Positions 35,003 through 48,248 of a stretch of 64,000 nucleotides of DNA are shown here, in pieces. The translations under genes and the position numbers were made by a program. How positions within the stretch are numbered: the first letter of the stretch is position 1; the number at the start of each line of letters is the position of its first letter. Below the pieces are notes generated by a model. It had not been told where the DNA came from, did not search any database, and saw only the letters and a program-made list of their open reading frames with translations. Source of the DNA: Rhodospirillaceae bacterium (GTDB lineage Bacteria; Pseudomonadota; Alphaproteobacteria; GCA-2731375); the NCBI GenBank assembly GCA_018660265.1, contig JABJKS010000058.1, positions 1-64,000 of the forward strand. Direction: 5' to 3'.

Positions 35003-35823
35003 GCCACCTGGCCTGCCACTTGTCCTATGCCGGCCGCCTGGCACCGCTTTATGGCGTGCTCCGCCACTGCCCGGCCAAACGCCTCGAACAAGGCACGGTA
35101 AAAGGGATGATCTTCCGTACGGTATTCCGCATGCCATTGCACGCCGATGGAAAAGGTCGATGACGCCTCAACGCGCACCGCCTCGATCATGCCGTCATCG
35201 GCGACGGCTTCAACCACAAGAGGTTCCGCCAAACGGTCGATGCCCTGGGCATGCAGGGTGTTGACCATGACCTTGTTGGCGCCATTGGCCAGTGATTGCA
35301 GGGTGCCCCCCGGACTTAAGGTAATGCGTTGGCGCGCGCCCATCTGCACTGCGATAGGCATATGCCTTGGCCGGCGGTGATCGAAATGACTGGGTTGTTC
35401 ATGCATATATTGATGCAGGCTACCGCCCAGGGCGACGTTCATTTCCTGAATGCCGCGGCAAATGCCAAACAAGGGAACCTCGCGGGAGACACAGGCACGG
35501 ACAATTTCCAACGCCACGCCGTCACGGCGGGCATCAAGGAGGTTCTGATCCCGCGCCTCGCCACCGCCATAATGCTGCGGGTGCACATTCGAAGCACCCC
35601 CTGTTAGAACGACCCCATCGATATTATCCAACAAAGTATCCAGGTCCGCGCCGCTGCCCAAGGCGGGCAAGGCAAGCGGCAGGGCACCGCAAATATCCTG
35701 GATCGCGACAACGAAACGATCTCCGATGCGGTGGTTGGCGTGATTTTCTTCAACATTGAAATTGCTGACAATGACGACGATGCCGTTCGCGCGTTTTTCG
35801 TTGTTCTGTGTGGTGCTTTGCAT
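34999..35823 (-). CDS. Class I glutamine amidotransferase-like peptidase C26 (gamma-glutamyl hydrolase, PuuD-like)
   Basis: The 274-residue protein resembles gamma-glutamyl-GABA hydrolase: 'DGVVLTGGASNVHPQHYGG', the nucleophile elbow 'VPLFGICRGIQEMNVALGGS' with Cys, 'KVMVNTLHAQGIDRLAEPLV' and the His-Glu part 'FSIGVQWHAEYRTEDHPFYR', where the expected His-Pro-Glu is here His-Ala-Glu. It hydrolyses gamma-glutamyl amides, usually in putrescine breakdown. It overlaps the GNAT gene downstream. Other genes of the Puu pathway are not next to it; agmatine deiminase is 24 kb away. Confidence 0.88.
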   Translation of the reverse strand: MQSTTQNNEKRANGIVVIVSNFNVEENHANHRIGDRFVVAIQDICGALPLALPALGSGADLDTLLDNIDGVVLTGGASNVHPQHYGGGEARDQNLLDARRDGVALEIVRACVSREVPLFGICRGIQEMNVALGGSLHQYMHEQPSHFDHRRPRHMPIAVQMGARQRITLSPGGTLQSLANGANKVMVNTLHAQGIDRLAEPLVVEAVADDGMIEAVRVEASSTFSIGVQWHAEYRTEDHPFYRALFEAFGRAVAEHAIKRCQAAGIGQVAGQVA

Positions 35824-35890
35824 AATTAACCGCTATCACGCCTGCGTCGGGGCAGCAAGGGGCGAGGTCGATTTTGAACACATGGCTGCC

Positions 35891-36931
35891 TCAGGCATTT
35901 AACCGCGCCGCCTGCGCCATGACTTCAACCGCTTCATCCTGGTGGGCCCAGACAACCAGGCCTGTAGCACCAGAATCCTCCCACGGACGATAGCGTTGTT
36001 TGATCCGTGCGGGTGGGCCGACCAATGATTTCTGATCCACCCATTCATCGGGTACCGCCGCTGCCGCCTCTTCCTTATGGCCGGCCAGGAACAACTCCTG
36101 AATGCGCGCTGCCGCATCGCCAAAGCCACGGCGTACCATCAGATCGTTGTGGAAGTTCTTATCCTTATGGCCCATGCCCCCAACATAGAGGGCGACATTT
36201 GGTTTTTGTCGATCCAGGGCGGCCTGAACATCCGCGTCAACCTCAACATGGGTCAGGGCCATGATTTCGAAATTGTCCAGGGATTTGCCACCCCCGGCAC
36301 GGGCAAAGCCCTGTTCCAACCACGGCAGATATTCGGGCAGAGAGCCTGGAATAAAGCCATGGGGCAGCCAGCCATCGGCGATTTCCGCTGTCAGGCGCAC
36401 CGTCGCCTCGTTGCCGGTGCCAAGATATATGGGGATATTTGGGTTGGTGTGCAGGATCGATTTCAAGGGCTTGCCGATGCCGAGGGCACCTTCGCCTGTG
36501 AAGGGCAGGGATATTTCCTTGCCTTCGTAGCTAACCGGCCCCTCCCGATCCAAAATAGCCTTCATGATCAAGACGTAATCTTTGATCCGATAATAGGGTT
36601 TGCCCCAGGGTTGACCATACCAGCCTTCAACGATTTGGGGCCCAGACACACCGATGCCGGCAATAAAGCGGTCGCCACCTGCCAGGGCGTCCAGGGTCGC
36701 TGCCGTCATGGCGCAGTTGGCGGGTGTGCGGGCCGATAGCTGCATGATGGCCGTGCCCAGTTTGATCTGCTTGGTCACGGCAGCCAGATAGGCCAGGGGC
36801 GTTATTGCGTCCGAACCATAGGCTTCCGCCGTCCAAACGGAATGGAAGCCAAGTTCTTCTGCCCGCTGCACCCGTGCGACCGGAATGTCCAACTGTGCGC
36901 CGGAATAACCCAGCATCAACGCCATTTTCAT
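35891..36931 (-). CDS. LLM-class flavin-dependent oxidoreductase (F420/FMN type)
   Basis: The 346-residue TIM-barrel protein shows 'MKMALMLGYSGAQLDIPVAR', 'AEELGFHSVWTAEAYGSDAI', 'IKLGTAIMQLSARTPANCAM', 'ALAGGDRFIAGIGVSGPQIV' and 'TVRLTAEIADGWLPHGFIPG'. The family uses reduced FMN or F420; several close relatives are annotated as F420-dependent dehydrogenases or LLM monooxygenases. It is a second family member in this window, from a different subfamily than the one at 18898. The start is ATG 36931. Substrate unknown. Confidence 0.9.
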   Translation of the reverse strand: MKMALMLGYSGAQLDIPVARVQRAEELGFHSVWTAEAYGSDAITPLAYLAAVTKQIKLGTAIMQLSARTPANCAMTAATLDALAGGDRFIAGIGVSGPQIVEGWYGQPWGKPYYRIKDYVLIMKAILDREGPVSYEGKEISLPFTGEGALGIGKPLKSILHTNPNIPIYLGTGNEATVRLTAEIADGWLPHGFIPGSLPEYLPWLEQGFARAGGGKSLDNFEIMALTHVEVDADVQAALDRQKPNVALYVGGMGHKDKNFHNDLMVRRGFGDAAARIQELFLAGHKEEAAAAVPDEWVDQKSLVGPPARIKQRYRPWEDSGATGLVVWAHQDEAVEVMAQAARLNA

Positions 36932-36999
36932 AGTGGTTCTGCCCTATATTTCTTTGTCCCAACCCTATGGGAGCAGGTTTTACCGGTCAAGACAGTCCC

Positions 37000-37032
37000 G
37001 TGAGGTGTCCGCGAGGTGCCCGCAAGGTGCCC
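37000..37032. repeat. Three 11-base tandem repeats
   Basis: Three consecutive units, 'gtgaggtgtcc', 'gcgaggtgccc' and 'gcaaggtgccc', lie in the gap between the LLM gene start and the XRE terminator. They have no known role. Confidence 0.75.
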
Positions 37033-37053
37033 GTAACCCGTTGTAATGGCAAA

Positions 37054-37084
37054 AATGGCCCGGTGGGCAAGCCACCAGGCCATT
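37054..37084 (-). terminator. Rho-independent terminator for the XRE gene
   Basis: On the minus strand 'aatggcctggtgg' pairs with 'ccaccgggccatt' (one wobble) around a four-base loop, and the stem is followed by a short T-run. It lies 134 bases past the end of the XRE gene, in its direction of transcription. Confidence 0.75.
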
Positions 37085-37094
37085 GTTGTCGATA

Positions 37095-37196
37095 AGAGCG
37101 GTTTTCAATCATCAAGGGTCACTTTCGCAACCTGAACAATTGGTTCAATCGCACTTTTCTTTTGAACTAGAGCATGTTCAAAGAGCGCATGCTCTA
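37095..37196 (+). repeat. Dispersed palindromic element, copy B
   Basis: The copy has the same order of blocks as copy D: 'agagcggttttcaat' first, 'attggttcaatcgc' in the middle, and a terminal hairpin 'tagagcatg' / 'catgctcta' (perfect 9-base arms, 37168-37176 and 37188-37196) around 'ttcaaagagcg'. It lies between the XRE gene and its terminator. Confidence 0.7.
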
Positions 37197-37217
37197 GGCC
37201 AAATCGTCAGGCTTAGC

Positions 37218-37601
37218 CTAAAGCGCGGCTTCCTGATCCGGTTTGGCGATGCTTTTCACCAGGCCCGAAACAGCGGATCTGATTGATGGATTGTCGATGG
37301 CACCAAAATTTCGCACCAATTCGATGGTGGAACGATTCTTGCCACCATGGCCCAAAGGCTCCGCCTCTACCGTTTCATCCAGCCCTTCAAAGAAAAAGCT
37401 GACTTCGGATTGCAGAATCTTTGATATTTCATAGAGCCGGCCGGCACTGACCCGGTTGGCACCCGTCTCATACTTCTGTACCTGCTGGTATGAAATATTC
37501 AACGCATTTGCCAAATGTTCCTGTGTCAGACCCAAACCGGTGCGCCGATCACGGATGCGACCACCCACATGGGCATCGACACGTTTCGCTAGTATACCCA
37601 T
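37218..37601 (-). CDS. XRE-family transcriptional regulator
   Basis: The protein (127 residues from ATG 37601) has an N-terminal helix-turn-helix of the lambda-Cro type: 'VGGRIRDRRTGLGLTQEHLA', 'NALNISYQQVQKYETGANRV', then 'RLYEISKILQSEVSFFFEGL'. This precise pattern ('QQVQKYE', 'VSFFFEG') is typical of a regulator family widespread in alphaproteobacteria. The ORF-track start adds 21 unrelated residues, so I chose Met 37601. A palindrome 26 bases upstream may be its own operator. It is divergent from bamD. Confidence 0.9.
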   Translation of the reverse strand: MGILAKRVDAHVGGRIRDRRTGLGLTQEHLANALNISYQQVQKYETGANRVSAGRLYEISKILQSEVSFFFEGLDETVEAEPLGHGGKNRSTIELVRNFGAIDNPSIRSAVSGLVKSIAKPDQEAAL

Positions 37602-37626
37602 AATTTCCTCAATGTTTGGCGGTGAG

Positions 37627-37641
37627 GTTATATGGCATAAC
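37627..37641. promoter_or_regulatory. Candidate operator upstream of the XRE gene
   Basis: The perfect palindrome 'gttat-atggc-ataac' lies 26 bases before the ATG of the XRE gene, in the region where an autorepressor would bind. Evidence is symmetry and position only. Confidence 0.35.
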
Positions 37642-38047
37642 CCACCGCGGATATTAGTGTTCACTGATCTTACATTATTTTGATAACATTACAGTATAAA
37701 ATTCGGCGGCGCGCCAAATTCCTCCTTGTCCCCGTATATAGCTCCCTCAACCATTTCAGTCATTTATTTTGAGGCTTAGCTACAACGTGCAGCTGTTTTT
37801 TTTAGACCAGCAGTTGTATTTAGATGATGCCTTATGGCGTATAAGAAAGATAGGGCAAAAAAAGGACGTTGACACTGTAATCAGACATTTTTTTATTTTA
37901 GACGGAAATTTGGCAGTCCGCCTTGTCTTAAGAACGTGCTATATATTGTCACAGGTAGGTGAAGAGAAGATTTTGGGACTAAAATCGAAAATGCATAGCC
38001 GTTGTTTTTTATATGTTTCTACATTTTTAGAAATTGTGGGCTCAATC
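37642..38047. other. AT-rich gene-free stretch between the XRE gene and bamD
   Basis: This stretch is visibly richer in A and T than its neighbours and contains no believable gene. The ORF track extends bamD through it to 37769, but the encoded residues are rich in Phe, Leu, Ile and Lys without family character. It probably carries the divergent promoters. The lpxC gene that often precedes bamD in this class is absent. Confidence 0.6.
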
Positions 38048-38875
38048 GTGCGACAGGGCCGGACTATTTTCATGCGCATGGCTTTAATCATGGTCTTCGG
38101 AATGATTACCGCCTGTAGCGGCAACGATGAACCGACCTATCAGGAGCGCCCGGTTGAGGATATCTACAATCAGGCGATGGACAAATTGTTGTCGGGTAAC
38201 GCTGAACTTGCCGCAATTGATTTTGACGAAGTAGAACGCCAGCATCCCTATTCCGTATGGGCCCGAAAATCCCAATTAATGGCAGCTTATGCGCAATACC
38301 TCAGTGACAATTATGACGAGGCGATTTTTACGGCCCAGCGGTTTTTGCAATTGCATCCTGGCAATAGGGATGCGCCCTATGCCTATTACCTCATCGCCAT
38401 CAGTTATTACGAGCAAATTGCGGATATTGGGCGAGAGCAGAAGATAACCGAATTGGCCCTTGAGGCCTTGCGTGAGGTGGTGGACCGTTATCCCAGCAGC
38501 GAATACGCCCGAGATGCCCGGCTGAAAATCGACCTGACCCGGGACCATCTGGCCGGCAAGGAGATGGAGATCGGGCGTTATTATCATGATCGCAAACTGT
38601 ATGCCGCGGCGATCAACCGGTTTCGTTTTGTGGTCAGACATTATGAAACCACGTCCCACGTCCCCGAGGCGCTGCACCGGTTGGCGGAAGCCTATTCGGC
38701 GCTTGGGCTGGAGACTGAGGCAAAGAATGCAGCTGCGGTGCTGGGCCATAATTATCCAGGCAGCAACTGGTATCAGGACAGTTATGGCTTAGTAGCCGGC
38801 GCGTCCGGTGAATATCCAGTAGCGGACGCTCCGGCGAAACCTTGGTATAGCCGGATGTGGAACTCTGTGTTCTAG
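38048..38875 (+). CDS. bamD: Outer-membrane assembly lipoprotein BamD
   Basis: BamD is the essential lipoprotein partner of BamA in beta-barrel insertion. After a short lipoprotein signal ('MALIMVFGMITAC', lipobox Ile-Thr-Ala-Cys) the mature protein has TPR-like repeats: 'RPVEDIYNQAMDKLLSGNAE', 'FDEVERQHPYSVWARKSQLM', 'HPGNRDAPYAYYLIAISYYE' and 'KEMEIGRYYHDRKLYAAAIN'. GTG 38048 gives a better-charged signal N-region; ATG 38072 is the alternative. The ORF-track start at 37769 is rejected. It is followed by recN after nine bases, the usual alphaproteobacterial order. Confidence 0.93.
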   Translation: MRQGRTIFMRMALIMVFGMITACSGNDEPTYQERPVEDIYNQAMDKLLSGNAELAAIDFDEVERQHPYSVWARKSQLMAAYAQYLSDNYDEAIFTAQRFLQLHPGNRDAPYAYYLIAISYYEQIADIGREQKITELALEALREVVDRYPSSEYARDARLKIDLTRDHLAGKEMEIGRYYHDRKLYAAAINRFRFVVRHYETTSHVPEALHRLAEAYSALGLETEAKNAAAVLGHNYPGSNWYQDSYGLVAGASGEYPVADAPAKPWYSRMWNSVF

Positions 38876-38884
38876 TAAGCTGCC

Positions 38885-43418
<4,534 letters not shown>

Positions 43419-43427
43419 GAGTGCGTC

Positions 43428-43880
43428 ATGACCACAGCCGTAACACCGAATGCGACCAATCACGAAGGCCTTGGTCCCATGGCCTCGCGCTTCGTCGAGA
43501 CCCATTCGATGCCGTGGGAGGCGACGCGCTATCCCGGTATTGAGGCGAAAACCCTGTTGGTGGACCGTCGTACGGGTCTGTTGACGGTGTTGTTGAAGAT
43601 GGCACCTGGTGCAATGCTGCCCGACCACGAGCATGTGCAGATAGAGCAGACCTTTGTCATTGAAGGTGCGCTGGTCTGTGCGGAGGGAACCTGCAGCGCG
43701 GGCAATTTTGTCTGGCGGCCGGCCGGCAGCCGTCATCAGGCAGGTACGCCGAACGGCGGTTTAATGCTGGCGACGTTCCAATTGCCGAACAAATTTTTTG
43801 AAGAGGACGGTCGCGCGACCGATATGTTGAACCAGGACTGGCAGGAATTCTGGGGTGGTGCGACGGCCAACAATCTTTAG
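43428..43880 (+). CDS. Cupin-domain protein (ChrR-like cupin)
   Basis: The 150-residue protein is a single cupin barrel: 'ATRYPGIEAKTLLVDRRTGL', 'KMAPGAMLPDHEHVQIEQTF' with metal-binding His/Glu, 'VIEGALVCAEGTCSAGNFVW' and 'RPAGSRHQAGTPNGG' with the second His. It resembles the cupin half of ChrR anti-sigma factors and quercetinase-like dioxygenases, but it lacks the zinc-binding N-terminal domain of ChrR. A metal site is likely; function is open. It shares an operon with the crotonase (10-base gap) and is convergent with the gene at 43886. Confidence 0.83.
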   Translation: MTTAVTPNATNHEGLGPMASRFVETHSMPWEATRYPGIEAKTLLVDRRTGLLTVLLKMAPGAMLPDHEHVQIEQTFVIEGALVCAEGTCSAGNFVWRPAGSRHQAGTPNGGLMLATFQLPNKFFEEDGRATDMLNQDWQEFWGGATANNL

Positions 43881-43885
43881 TTTAA

Positions 43886-44968
43886 CTAATTAATCGCGGG
43901 GGCGGATTGTTCAATTTCATAGATGTAGTTCATGCCCATACGAATTTCGGACATGATAAAATCTGCTTTTGAGATCGGCCCGCCACGGCCGTTGGAGAAT
44001 TTTTCGTCCCAGGAATCCATCTTCACCATCAGGCCGCACAAGACGCCGCCAATGGTCACATAATGCGCTTCGATCATTTCTTTCATGGCGTGAAAGGTTG
44101 CGGCGTTGATGTCGTCCCAAAGGGTTTTCGAATTCCGGTCGAAACTCTCAAACCGCCCCGTTAAAGATGCCGTGATATCATTGAAGCGCATTTGCAAGTT
44201 ATCACAGGTTTCTTCAAAACGCGGCATCTGACGTACCTGAAAATTGCCATTAATCTCTTCCAACTCATCCAGGAAAGCGGTGACCCGTGGAATGATGCCG
44301 TCCAGCGCGTTTTTATAGTAGGCCAGGGATAGGAAGACGTCGCCATATTCTTCAAGAAACATCGGCACTTCAGCCAGGCCAATTCCCAATTTATCTGCAA
44401 TCATTCTAAGGTTTTTGATCGCCTCACCCTTGTCCGGGCTTTTGAACATGGCCAGCAACTGATCCATGTCCTCAATTTCGCTGTCACCACCACCATAGAT
44501 TTGTTGCAACAGTGGTTTGGTGAACTCCGTCATATATGAGGTGAGCTCTTTTGCCTTGCGCTCGGAAAGCTGCAAGCCTTCCTGATCTGCAATAGAGATA
44601 CCGAGACGGCGGAGTTCGATACGCAAACTATAAACGTCATAGCTATGCAGGTTTTCCATATGCTCGAGGATTTCCAGATCGTCTTTGAATTGATCGGTCT
44701 CTTCAAAGACGTTGTGCAAAGCCTCCACTTGCATGCGTCCGCTGCCGGCGTTGCCGGTGTTGAACATCTCAACCATGCTTTTCATGTGATGATCTTTGAG
44801 CATCTTCGCCCGCTGTAACGAGGGCAAATTCAAGGGCAATATGGACAAGGGAAGCGTATGCAGGGAATCCTGATCGCCTTCGTCCAAGGCTCGATCGATC
44901 TCCTGGGCCTTCGCCGCAGATCGGCTCTTATATTCCGGTTCTGCGGTATCTTCTGCTGTCTCGGACAT
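43886..44968 (-). CDS. Uncharacterised 360-residue protein, soluble and helical
   Basis: I do not recognise this family. From ATG 44968 (behind 'gggcgggacattg') the protein is rich in long amphipathic helices: 'NVFEETDQFKDDLEILEHME', 'LRIELRRLGISIADQEGLQL', 'DNLQMRFNDITASLTGRFES' and 'TFHAMKEMIEAHYVTIGGVL'. It starts with a disordered acidic segment and has no signal peptide or membrane segment. Its end lies five bases from the convergent cupin gene. Its promoter lies in the 174-base gap shared with the divergent MDR reductase. It is clearly coding: the composition is ordinary and the frame is uninterrupted over 1 kb. Confidence 0.8.
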   Translation of the reverse strand: MSETAEDTAEPEYKSRSAAKAQEIDRALDEGDQDSLHTLPLSILPLNLPSLQRAKMLKDHHMKSMVEMFNTGNAGSGRMQVEALHNVFEETDQFKDDLEILEHMENLHSYDVYSLRIELRRLGISIADQEGLQLSERKAKELTSYMTEFTKPLLQQIYGGGDSEIEDMDQLLAMFKSPDKGEAIKNLRMIADKLGIGLAEVPMFLEEYGDVFLSLAYYKNALDGIIPRVTAFLDELEEINGNFQVRQMPRFEETCDNLQMRFNDITASLTGRFESFDRNSKTLWDDINAATFHAMKEMIEAHYVTIGGVLCGLMVKMDSWDEKFSNGRGGPISKADFIMSEIRMGMNYIYEIEQSAPAIN

Positions 44969-45142
44969 CAATGTCCCGCCCAATTCTAATAATTTTCAAA
45001 CCCGATACTCTGTGAAATAGATGAATTTGTCGTTAACCCACAGTAAATGCACCCGGCGTCAGCTATTGCGCCGCGCAAAAGCCAATGCCATAAACTCAAG
45101 CGCTGATCAGGCCCGGAAAATCAACATATGCAGGTATGATAA

Positions 45143-46153
45143 ATGACTGAAAACACCCAAGTTCTATTCAAATCACGACCAACGGGCTGGGTCGATCCGT
45201 CCCATTTTGAGGTTGTGAAAACGCCTATAAAGGAACCGGGTGCGGGCGAGGTGCTGATCCGAAATATCTTCATGTCTCTCGATCCTTATATGCGTGGCCG
45301 GATGCGGGATCAGAAATCCTACACGGCGGGTTTTGAATTGGGGGAAGTGCTCCAAGCTGGTGCGATTGGTGAAGTGGTAGCCTCTAACGATCCATCATTA
45401 TCAGTTGGTGATCTGGTAGAAGGGCGCCTGGGCTGGGAAAACTATACAGTGGCCAAGGCGAATGAAGTTGGCAAGGTCGACGGCAATGTGGCCTCTCTAT
45501 CCCACTATTTGGGGGTTTTAGGTATGCCATCCATGACGGCGTGGGTCGGCCTGCGCAATATTGGCCAGCCTAAAGCCGGGGAAGCGGTTTATGTTTCCGC
45601 CGCCTCCGGTGCGGTCGGGCAAATCGCCGGTCAAATCGCCAAGTTGCAGGGTTGCCATGTTGCCGGCAGTGCGGGCAGTGATGACAAGGTCGCCTACATC
45701 CGGGACGAGCTGGGCTACGACGCTGCCTTCAATTACAAAACCGTGTCGTCCCTGAACGATGGTTTAAAGCAGGTCTGCCCAAAGGGTATTGATGTCTATT
45801 TCGAGAACGTGGGCGGTGCCATGCTGGATGCGGTGCTGTTGAAGGTTAATCCATATGCCCGCATCGTGGCTTGCGGCATGATCAGCCAATACAATCTGGA
45901 AAAGCCCGAGGGCGTCAAAAACCTCTCCACCATGGTTGGCAACAAGGTCAAAATGCAGGGCTTCATCGTCTCCGACCACATGGATCTGAAGGCGGAGTTT
46001 ATGGCCGAGATGTCAGGCTGGCTGGCCGATGGCAAAGTCAAATACCGCGAAGACATCACCCAGGGGATTGAGAACGCACCGGCTGCGTTTATCGGCATGT
46101 TGAAGGGTGAGAATTTCGGCAAGCAGGTGATCCAGATCTCGGACGCGCCATGA
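45143..46153 (+). CDS. NADP-dependent zinc-free MDR oxidoreductase (curcumin-reductase/prostaglandin-reductase type)
   Basis: The 336-residue protein is a medium-chain reductase without zinc ligands: 'QVLFKSRPTGWVDPSHFEVV', 'NIFMSLDPYMRGRMRDQKSY', 'GMPSMTAWVGLRNIGQPKAG', the NADP motif 'AVYVSAASGAVGQIAGQIAK' and 'GIDVYFENVGGAMLDAVLLK'. These blocks are diagnostic for the CurA/PTGR subfamily, which reduces alkenals and enones. It faces the EamA transporter convergently with a two-base gap. Confidence 0.93.
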   Translation: MTENTQVLFKSRPTGWVDPSHFEVVKTPIKEPGAGEVLIRNIFMSLDPYMRGRMRDQKSYTAGFELGEVLQAGAIGEVVASNDPSLSVGDLVEGRLGWENYTVAKANEVGKVDGNVASLSHYLGVLGMPSMTAWVGLRNIGQPKAGEAVYVSAASGAVGQIAGQIAKLQGCHVAGSAGSDDKVAYIRDELGYDAAFNYKTVSSLNDGLKQVCPKGIDVYFENVGGAMLDAVLLKVNPYARIVACGMISQYNLEKPEGVKNLSTMVGNKVKMQGFIVSDHMDLKAEFMAEMSGWLADGKVKYREDITQGIENAPAAFIGMLKGENFGKQVIQISDAP

Positions 46154-46155
46154 AA

Positions 46156-47025
46156 TTATTTCTGCTTTAATTCACGATGCAGAATGAATAATCCCGCGCC
46201 CACCACCAGGGCGGAGCCGGACAGTTTCCAGGTATCGGGCACGTCGCCCCAGACGCCATAGCCAATGAATGTGGCCCAGACCAGAGAGAAATATTTAAAC
46301 GGCGCGACGGTGGCGCTTGGTGCGTACAGAAATGCCTGGATCGTCAGCAGGTGCGATAGGCCCACCAACAGACCGGCAGCGGCGAAAAGGCCCCATTGTG
46401 ACGCTGTCGGCCAATGTACCCCGAATATGGGCAGGCTGATGGCACCGGCAACGATTGCGACCAGCATGGAATAAAACAGGATGGAGTTGGAGCTGTCTCC
46501 ACCGCGCAGGCGGCGGGTGGCGATATCCCGCATGGATGACAACAGGGCCGTAATCAGCGGGAAAATATAATAGAACGGCACGCCTCCGTCACTGGGACGG
46601 ACGATGATCACGACGCCGGCGAACCCCACAAGAACGGCCGTCCAACGCCGCCAGCCGACGCGTTCCCCCAACAAGGGCACGGACAATGCCGTCAAAATGA
46701 CCGGGTTCAGGAAGATAATGGCAAGGGCGGTGGCAAGGGGTAGATAAATAAATGATATCACCACGAATATGGATGTCGCCGTGCCCAAAATGGCCCGGGT
46801 CATGGTGCCTTTGAGATTGCGTGATTTAAGGCTGCGCCAATCATTGGCGTGGATGACAATAAACAGGATCGGGATGAAGGTGAAAAAACCGCGAAAGAAC
46901 AGAATTTCGCCAGGATGAAATTCATCCGTCAGCCATTTCGTTATGCCGTCCTGGGTGGTCAGCAGAAACGAGCCGATGATCATGCACCAGGCACCTTTGG
47001 CACCGTCCGACAAATTTTTGAACAT
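46156..47025 (-). CDS. EamA/DMT-family transporter
   Basis: The 289-residue membrane protein has ten predicted helices in two EamA repeats: 'AKGAWCMIIGSFLLTTQDGI', 'ILFFRGFFTFIPILFIVIHA', 'ALAIIFLNPVILTALSVPLL' in the first repeat, and 'AFLYAPSATVAPFKYFSLVW' with 'GSALVVGAGLFILHREL' in the second. Members export or import small metabolites; the substrate is unknown. It lies 28 bases after the nicotinate phosphoribosyltransferase gene on the same strand and could be co-transcribed with it. Confidence 0.9.
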   Translation of the reverse strand: MFKNLSDGAKGAWCMIIGSFLLTTQDGITKWLTDEFHPGEILFFRGFFTFIPILFIVIHANDWRSLKSRNLKGTMTRAILGTATSIFVVISFIYLPLATALAIIFLNPVILTALSVPLLGERVGWRRWTAVLVGFAGVVIIVRPSDGGVPFYYIFPLITALLSSMRDIATRRLRGGDSSNSILFYSMLVAIVAGAISLPIFGVHWPTASQWGLFAAAGLLVGLSHLLTIQAFLYAPSATVAPFKYFSLVWATFIGYGVWGDVPDTWKLSGSALVVGAGLFILHRELKQK

Positions 47026-47053
47026 GAATTTTCGTAAGCGTTCTGGCGCTGGC

Positions 47054-48208
47054 TTAACGCTGGCGAAGCAGGAATTCGCGCCCTACCTTGACCTTTGCCT
47101 CGCCGTCATAGGCGACGATGTCCGCTGTTGCGTAGGTTTCCCGCCAATCATCGGGCAGGTAGGAACCGGTGCCGACAACATCGATGGGGGCTTTAACCGA
47201 ACCCATTACTTGGCATTTGAAAAAGTTGAAGCCGGACGAGGCCACGATCCGCGCATTGGGGAAGCCTGCGTTGTCCAGGGTATCGCGCATATGAAATATC
47301 GCTGCGGCCGAGACCCCCGTGCCGACCAGCCAGTGCAGCTCCTCCTCATTACGATACTGGCGCACGGCGCGGGGCACGTGGCGTTCCAACACTGCATAGG
47401 ATGACTGGGTATCCAAACCTTCAACGAAGCGGCCGCCGTGGGTGTCCAGACGCACGGCCAATTGCCCTGTCTCGGCCTGTTCGGGGAAGCGCTCACAAAC
47501 GGCCAGGGCGTCGGTCACTTCTTGGCCAAAATAATCCACCAGAACCGTCAATGGTTCGCCTGGAAAGGACTCAGCATACATTTCAGCCGCCCGCAACGTG
47601 CTGCCGGCATAGCCGATCAGGGCGTGGGGCATGGTGCCCAGGCCGTTCTCGTTGCCAAAAAAGTGCGCCGTGGCGTCCGTGGCATTGCCGATGAAGCCCA
47701 CCGCATCGCGTTCCCGCCGGGCCGCCTCACTACCCACCGATGCCGCATAAGCCATCATCTCGGCCATTTCATGACCGGCGCAATGACGGGCGTCCATGGC
47801 CAGGAACTGACTATCCGGCAGGGCGGAGCACATCAGATAGGCGTTGTAGGCCGAAACACAACAGGCCCCCAGTTTTTGTAGATACAGCGTCTCCATATCC
47901 ACCAATTGCGACATGGGCCCGGATATATACAACAGCGGCTCACCGGCACCGACCCAATCGCCTTCTTCAAAACGTTGATCGATTTCAAAGCTAACGCCGC
48001 GTTCCGCCGCAATCTGTTGGATCCAATCCACCATAATGCGTGGCGCAAAACTGACCGGCCGGCGCATGAAAACCGCATAGGTAACCTGGACATCCCCATT
48101 ACGCTGTACAATGGCGCGGGTCTTTTTGAAATATTGATCCGTCCAGCGATCTATATCGCCTTCCAGATCTGTCGCCGTTGTCGGGCCTGAGCCGCCTGTA
48201 GCCGTCAT
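47054..48208 (-). CDS. pncB: Nicotinate phosphoribosyltransferase
   Basis: The 384-residue protein resembles the nicotinate phosphoribosyltransferases: 'DRWTDQYFKKTRAIVQRNGD' at the start, 'VDMETLYLQKLGACCVSAYN', 'LAMDARHCAGHEMAEMMAYA', 'NENGLGTMPHALIGYAGSTL' and 'LTVLVDYFGQEVTDALAVCE', with 'ARIVASSGFNFFKCQVMGSV' near the end. It makes nicotinate mononucleotide from nicotinate and PRPP in NAD salvage. It lies 40 bases downstream of the DAHP synthase on the same strand. Confidence 0.92.
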   Translation of the reverse strand: MTATGGSGPTTATDLEGDIDRWTDQYFKKTRAIVQRNGDVQVTYAVFMRRPVSFAPRIMVDWIQQIAAERGVSFEIDQRFEEGDWVGAGEPLLYISGPMSQLVDMETLYLQKLGACCVSAYNAYLMCSALPDSQFLAMDARHCAGHEMAEMMAYAASVGSEAARRERDAVGFIGNATDATAHFFGNENGLGTMPHALIGYAGSTLRAAEMYAESFPGEPLTVLVDYFGQEVTDALAVCERFPEQAETGQLAVRLDTHGGRFVEGLDTQSSYAVLERHVPRAVRQYRNEEELHWLVGTGVSAAAIFHMRDTLDNAGFPNARIVASSGFNFFKCQVMGSVKAPIDVVGTGSYLPDDWRETYATADIVAYDGEAKVKVGREFLLRQR

Positions 48209-48248
48209 GTAAGGGTCTCGGCCCCCAAAAAGGGGTGCCGTCCTTTTT

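Noticed and set aside
37769-38047. N-terminal extension of bamD in the ORF track
   Set aside because: The extra residues precede a lipoprotein signal peptide, which must be at the N-terminus.
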